A stretch of DNA of 9,189 nt, from assembly GCA_025966255.1 (NCBI GenBank), contig JAOPVG010000326.1, positions 1 to 9,189 of the forward strand. The letters are read 5' to 3'. The translations under genes were made by a program, and so were the position numbers. Position 1 is the stretch's first letter. Each line of letters begins with the position of its first letter. This DNA comes from Jatrophihabitans sp. (GTDB lineage: Bacteria; Actinomycetota; Actinomycetes; Mycobacteriales; Jatrophihabitantaceae). Below, piece by piece: positions 6,335 through 9,189 of this stretch. Under the pieces are notes generated by a model that was not told the origin of the DNA, searched no databases, and worked only from the letters and a program-made list of their open reading frames with translations.

Positions 6335-8176
6335 TCAGGACTTCGGCGAAGGCATCGGGCCACTGCTCGGGTGGACGGCGCCGGGTGACGATGGTTCGCA
6401 GCATTCTGCGTCGTGTCGCATGAGCCGCCGAAGGAGGGGTGGTCTGACCAAGAACGCTTCGGCCTCGAGCGCCGCGAGCACGATGCGCGGTAGATCGCGC
6501 GCGCTGGGGAATGAGACCAGCCGCGGGTGCCATTCGGGCTGGAACTTGACGTTGAACCGATAGAGCGACTCGATCTGCCACCAGCGCGATGCGAATACGA
6601 GTATGCGACGCCAACTCCGGAGGAACGGTCCGGCACCGATCTTGGCGCCGCGCTCGATGGCGTCGCGGAAGACCGCAAAATTCAGCGAGACGCGGTCGAT
6701 GCCCAGGCCCGGGCAAGCCTCGATCAGCTGCACGATCAGATATTCGTTGAGTCCGTTGTCGGTGGCGCGATCTCGCCGCATGAGGTCGAGGGACAGGCCA
6801 TCGCGGCCCCACGGTACGAAGTGAAGCAGTCCCTGCAGCGCGCCGTCTCGATAGGCGGTGACGAGGACGCAATCGCCGTCGGCCGGGTCGCCCAGCCGGG
6901 ACAACGCCATCGAGAAGCCCCGTTCGACTTCGGCGCCACGCCAGGCGGCCGCGGCCGCCAGCACGTCCTGCCATTCACTCGGGCCGATGTCGGCGCCCCG
7001 CCGAACCCGCACCTCGTATCCGCCGCGCTCGACGCGGGTGCAGGCCTGCCGTACGCCGCGCATCGACCGGCCCTGCAGACCGAAGTCGCCGATGTGCACG
7101 ATCGCCTCGTCGCCGAGGGCCAGCGCGGAAAGACCCATCTCGCGTTTGAAGACGGTGGCGCCGAGCTCGCTGCACCCGAATACTGCGGCCGTCCAGCCGT
7201 GCTCGGTGACCATTCGCCGGTAGGCGGCGATGGCGCCCGGCCAAGCCTCCGGGTCGCCGACCGGGTCCCCGCTCGCCAGCGCCACACCGTGCACCACGCG
7301 GTAGGCGATAGCCGCCTTGCCGGTTGGCGACCAGACAACGGACTTGTCGCGACGGGTGGCGAAGTAGCCGAGCGAGTCGCGCTTTCCTTGATCGCCCAGC
7401 AAGGCGCGGATCCGCTCCTCCTCGTCAGGGGACAGCCGCGCGACCGGTTCCGGCGGCCGCAGAATCAGCAGAGCGACAAGAAGCAGGGTCGTCAGGCCGA
7501 CGATCAACAAGGTGACATGCAGGGCGGTGTTGAATCCGCCTCCCCGCATGTGCACCGGTCCGTTGACGCCGACGAACGCGAAGAGGACTTCCTGCAGTCG
7601 GGACCAGAACGACGGATTACCGACGACTCGATTCGAGAAGTACAGCGCGCTCAACCCGTAGCCCAGGCCGGCAATAAGCGACCACAAGAACAAGCGCAGG
7701 GCGAACCAGCGGGTCGTGGGATCGGAGCCCGCGGTGAAACTCCTCCGCGTCGACCACAACAAGCCCAACAAGATCAAGGAGACGACCAGACCGCCCGGGT
7801 CACGCTCACGCACGACAAAGGTCACCGCCATGGCACTCGTTGCGGCAACGGCGAGACGCCAGGCGCGGCGCTTCCGCTTGCGCAGGGCAGCAGCGACGCG
7901 AAGCAGTAGCAGCCCGGACAGCGCGGTCACCGACGCGGCCGCGGCGGTGGCGGGCATCGGCAAAAGACCGGTCAGATCCTGGAGGTGATCACGCTGCCCC
8001 GGCACAGCAGCGGTGATGATGGCCAAAATGCCAAGCAGAGCGGCACTCGTCGCGATGACGTCTGTTGCTCTTCGCCGGTAACCCGCACTGAGCCGCCGGG
8101 CCACCGAGACCTCCGCTCCGGTCGATGCAGACGCATCGAGCCGGTCCAGGCCCGGCCAAGCCTTTCGTCTAGCCAC
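6335..8176 (-). CDS. Membrane aminoacyl-phosphatidylglycerol synthase-like protein (MprF/LysX N-terminal type, DUF2156)
   Basis: The 613-aa protein has an N-terminal membrane part with about six hydrophobic helices (near residues 39-58, 74-98, 106-122, 128-143, 157-180, 216-239) and a cytoplasmic C-terminal domain (about 250-590). The latter carries conserved stretches of MprF/LysX transferase domains: a GVALASGDPVGDPE segment (297-310), GLQGRSMRGVRQA (366-378), ERGFSMAL (418-425), PWGRDGLSLDLMRRD (455-469), NGLNEYLIVQL (474-484), VSLNFAVFRD (496-505) and QIESLYRFNVKFQPEWHPR (534-552). This family moves an amino acid, often lysine, from aminoacyl-tRNA to a membrane lipid, lowering negative surface charge and giving resistance to cationic peptides. 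Unlike LysX it has no fused lysyl-tRNA synthetase; the chain ends in a short Ser/Pro-rich tail. The amino acid and lipid acceptor cannot be told. The start is GTG at 8174-8176, fixed by AAAGGA five bases upstream. It may be co-transcribed with the CsbD-like gene. Confidence 0.85.
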   Translation of the reverse strand: MARRKAWPGLDRLDASASTGAEVSVARRLSAGYRRRATDVIATSAALLGILAIITAAVPGQRDHLQDLTGLLPMPATAAAASVTALSGLLLLRVAAALRKRKRRAWRLAVAATSAMAVTFVVRERDPGGLVVSLILLGLLWSTRRSFTAGSDPTTRWFALRLFLWSLIAGLGYGLSALYFSNRVVGNPSFWSRLQEVLFAFVGVNGPVHMRGGGFNTALHVTLLIVGLTTLLLVALLILRPPEPVARLSPDEEERIRALLGDQGKRDSLGYFATRRDKSVVWSPTGKAAIAYRVVHGVALASGDPVGDPEAWPGAIAAYRRMVTEHGWTAAVFGCSELGATVFKREMGLSALALGDEAIVHIGDFGLQGRSMRGVRQACTRVERGGYEVRVRRGADIGPSEWQDVLAAAAAWRGAEVERGFSMALSRLGDPADGDCVLVTAYRDGALQGLLHFVPWGRDGLSLDLMRRDRATDNGLNEYLIVQLIEACPGLGIDRVSLNFAVFRDAIERGAKIGAGPFLRSWRRILVFASRWWQIESLYRFNVKFQPEWHPRLVSFPSARDLPRIVLAALEAEAFLVRPPLLRRLMRHDAECCEPSSPGAVHPSSGPMPSPKS

Positions 8177-8181
8177 GAACG

Positions 8182-8193
8182 TCCTTTCTTCCT
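8182..8193 (-). promoter_or_regulatory. Ribosome-binding site deciding the GTG start of the MprF-like gene
   Basis: On the minus strand this reads AGGAAGAAAGGA, followed by five bases and the GTG at 8174-8176. Two purine cores are present; the AAAGGA nearest the GTG has normal spacing. This supports the GTG rather than a downstream start. Confidence 0.65.
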
Positions 8194-8311
8194 CACGCGA
8201 TCTACGACCAGTTCACCGGGCTCTCCTAGGCGGTGGCAAAGCGAGCACAGCCGATCCGAGCTGTTCATCAGCCATCCGTTGGTTGGCTGCCGCCGTCGGC
8301 CTACGGTCGGG

Positions 8312-8479
8312 GTGGTTTGTCCGGATAAATCGGTAAATGCGCCGCGTGCGTCACTCCGGCTCGCCCGGCACGGCCTGGGCGTGCGGGATCTCCTTCGATA
8401 CCACGACACTTTCACCGTGGGCTATTTCAAGCACCCCGGCGGGCCTCAACCACTCATCGAGCAGTGCCAGACAGCCTGA
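8312..8479 (+). CDS. Doubtful short reading frame, 55 aa, unrecognised
   Basis: From a GTG at 8312 to the TGA at 8477-8479 the plus strand encodes 55 aa. The second half (GLGVRDLLRYHDTFTVGYF, then KHPGGPQPLIEQC) looks more like protein than most shadow frames: mixed aromatics, few arginines, and mostly G/C third positions. There is no in-frame ATG and no good Shine-Dalgarno. It may be a small gene, the remnant of a gene end, or chance. I recognise no family. Confidence 0.2.
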   Translation: MVCPDKSVNAPRASLRLARHGLGVRDLLRYHDTFTVGYFKHPGGPQPLIEQCQTA

Positions 8480-8483
8480 GCGG

Positions 8484-8499
8484 CGCCGCGCGCCCGGCG
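8484..8499 (-). terminator. GC-rich hairpin downstream of pruA
   Basis: CGCCG (8484-8488) pairs with CGGCG (8495-8499) around a 6-base loop, and it overlaps a perfect 10-bp palindrome GCGGCGCCGC (8480-8489). It lies about 30 bases beyond the pruA stop on the minus strand, with a G/C-homopolymer patch between (8515-8525). Position suggests a terminator; there is no T-run. Confidence 0.3.
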
Positions 8500-8530
8500 G
8501 TAGATCCGCGCCTCGGGGGGAGGGGCGGCG

Positions 8531-9189
8531 TCAGTGGGCTCGGGGGTCGCGGTCCAGGTGGGGGTAGCGGTAGTCAGTCACAGCGAGGTGATTGCGCTTC
8601 ACCGATCGTGGGCTCGCGAAGCGGATCATGTTCCACACCGTGCCGGCCTTGTCGTTCGTGCCGGATGCCCGGGCGCCGCCGAAGGGCTGCTGGCCGACGA
8701 CCGAACCGGTCGGCTTGTCGTTGACGTAGAAGTTGCCGGCCGTGTACCGCAAGGCGTCGCCCGCCTCCCGAACGGCGGTCTCGTCGGAGGCGAACACGGC
8801 GCCGGTGAGCCCGTACGGTGTGGACTCGTCGACCAGCTTCAGGGTCTCGGTCCAGTCGGCGTCCTCGTAGACGTAGGTGCTCAGCACCGGCGCGAAGATC
8901 TCCTGGGTGAGGAAGGGCGAGGTCGGGTCGTCCACCTCGAGAACCGTCGGGTCGACGAACCAGCCCGTGGCGTCGTCGGTCTGACCGCCGACGACCACGG
9001 ACCCCTCATCGCGGGCCCGGGTGAGGACCTCGGTGTGCTTGGCGTGCTGGCGGGCATTGATGACGGCGCCGACGTACGTCTCAGGCTCGGTGGGGTCGCC
9101 CACGACGATCGACTCCGTGAGCGCGACGAGACGCTCCTTGAGCTCGGGCCAGAGGCTGCGCGGCGCGTAGAGACGCGACGCGGCCGAGC
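8531..9189 (-). CDS. pruA: L-glutamate-gamma-semialdehyde (delta-1-pyrroline-5-carboxylate) dehydrogenase, C-terminal part
   Basis: The frame is open to the right edge, and the visible 219 residues are the C-terminal part of an aldehyde dehydrogenase of the P5C-dehydrogenase type. Marker stretches are SAASRLYAPRSLW right at the edge, QEIFAPVLSTYVY (NAD-site glutamate), ESTPYGLTGAVFA, GNFYVNDKPTGSVVGQQ and PFGGARASGTNDKAG, the last two being typical of this subfamily. The enzyme oxidises glutamate semialdehyde to glutamate with NAD+, the second step of proline breakdown, in the cytoplasm. The codon cut by the edge ends in GC on the coding strand, consistent with TGC for the catalytic Cys that precedes SAASR in the family. 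The GTG at 9101-9103 is internal, not a start. The C-terminus (HLAVTDYRYPHLDRDPRAH) is normal. No proline dehydrogenase gene is visible; it could lie to the right. Confidence 0.93.
   Translation of the reverse strand, partial: SAASRLYAPRSLWPELKERLVALTESIVVGDPTEPETYVGAVINARQHAKHTEVLTRARDEGSVVVGGQTDDATGWFVDPTVLEVDDPTSPFLTQEIFAPVLSTYVYEDADWTETLKLVDESTPYGLTGAVFASDETAVREAGDALRYTAGNFYVNDKPTGSVVGQQPFGGARASGTNDKAGTVWNMIRFASPRSVKRNHLAVTDYRYPHLDRDPRAH

Larger units (their letters stand above)
8177..8530. other. 354-bp intergenic region between the MprF-like gene and pruA
   Basis: No protein gene is certain here. It holds the ribosome-binding site of the MprF-like gene, a small hairpin ACAGC (8247-8251)/GCTGT (8260-8264) with an 8-base loop, a relatively AT-rich patch (about 8316-8338), a doubtful short frame (8312-8479), and GC-rich hairpins and a G-run near 8480-8525 just past the pruA stop. 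Both flanking genes read leftwards, so the promoter of the MprF-like gene should lie here, but I could not find a good -35/-10 pair on the minus strand. No tRNA-like fold or known riboswitch core was recognised. Confidence 0.5.

Noticed and set aside
6527..7909. A 460-codon plus-strand frame opposite the MprF-like gene
   Set aside because: It is rich in Gln, Arg, Asp and Gly with no domain, and the opposite strand encodes conserved MprF/LysX motifs with membrane helices and a ribosome-binding site.
8301..8345. Possible known riboswitch near the AT-rich patch
   Set aside because: I compared it by eye with remembered cobalamin and c-di-AMP riboswitch cores and found no convincing match; no class can be claimed.
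7972..8415. A 147-codon minus-strand frame overlapping the start of the MprF-like gene
   Set aside because: It is Arg/Ser-rich, overlaps a well-supported gene start out of frame, and shows no family features.
9101..9103. GTG at 9101-9103 as the start of a short aldehyde dehydrogenase gene
   Set aside because: The frame continues upstream to the window edge with conserved P5C-dehydrogenase residues (SAASRLYAPRSLW), so the GTG is an internal valine codon.

Overview
The window looks like ordinary chromosome from a high-GC Gram-positive bacterium (Actinomycetota). The grounds are very high GC throughout, strong G/C bias at third codon positions, GTG as well as ATG starts, long non-coding shadow frames opposite the genes, and a gene mix (TetR/cupin pair, large secreted propeller/Ig protein, MprF/LysX-like membrane enzyme, PruA-type dehydrogenase) that fits soil actinomycetes. 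The genus cannot be fixed from the sequence. I see no rRNA, tRNA, insertion sequence, CRISPR array or phage gene.

Layout, left to right: (1) 1-777, +, the 3' part of a periplasmic-adaptor (HlyD/MacA-like) gene, cut by the left edge. (2) 904-1389, -, a small metal-binding-type cupin, convergent with (1) across a strong hairpin at 835-873. (3) 1440-2090, +, a TetR-family regulator, divergent from the cupin. The 50-bp gap and flanks hold a consensus -35 for the cupin, a strong Shine-Dalgarno and repeated ATGGNAC half-sites that look like a shared operator. (4) 2264-5998, +, a 1244-aa secreted protein: signal peptide, eight PD40-like beta-propeller repeats, a Calx-beta domain, three Ig-like domains, a cysteine-pair region and an unrecognised C-terminal domain. 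(5) 6113-6295, -, a small acidic CsbD-like stress protein. (6) 6335-8176, -, a 613-aa membrane aminoacyl-lipid synthase (MprF/LysX N-terminal type) without a fused lysyl-tRNA synthetase, lying just upstream of the CsbD gene on the same strand. (7) 8177-8530, a gap with regulatory signals, a doubtful 55-aa reading frame and a hairpin. (8) 8531-9189, -, the C-terminal part of L-glutamate-gamma-semialdehyde dehydrogenase (PruA), cut by the right edge almost exactly at its catalytic cysteine codon.

Functionally these are several unrelated small units. The best-supported regulatory unit is the TetR/cupin divergon. The MprF-like gene and the CsbD gene may form a cell-envelope/stress pair. The large secreted protein is probably its own transcription unit, with hairpins between it and the CsbD gene. 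I did not find a convincing entirely new biological system. The most interesting points are the half-site cluster in the divergon, the architecture and unknown tail of the secreted protein, and the 354-bp gap before pruA.
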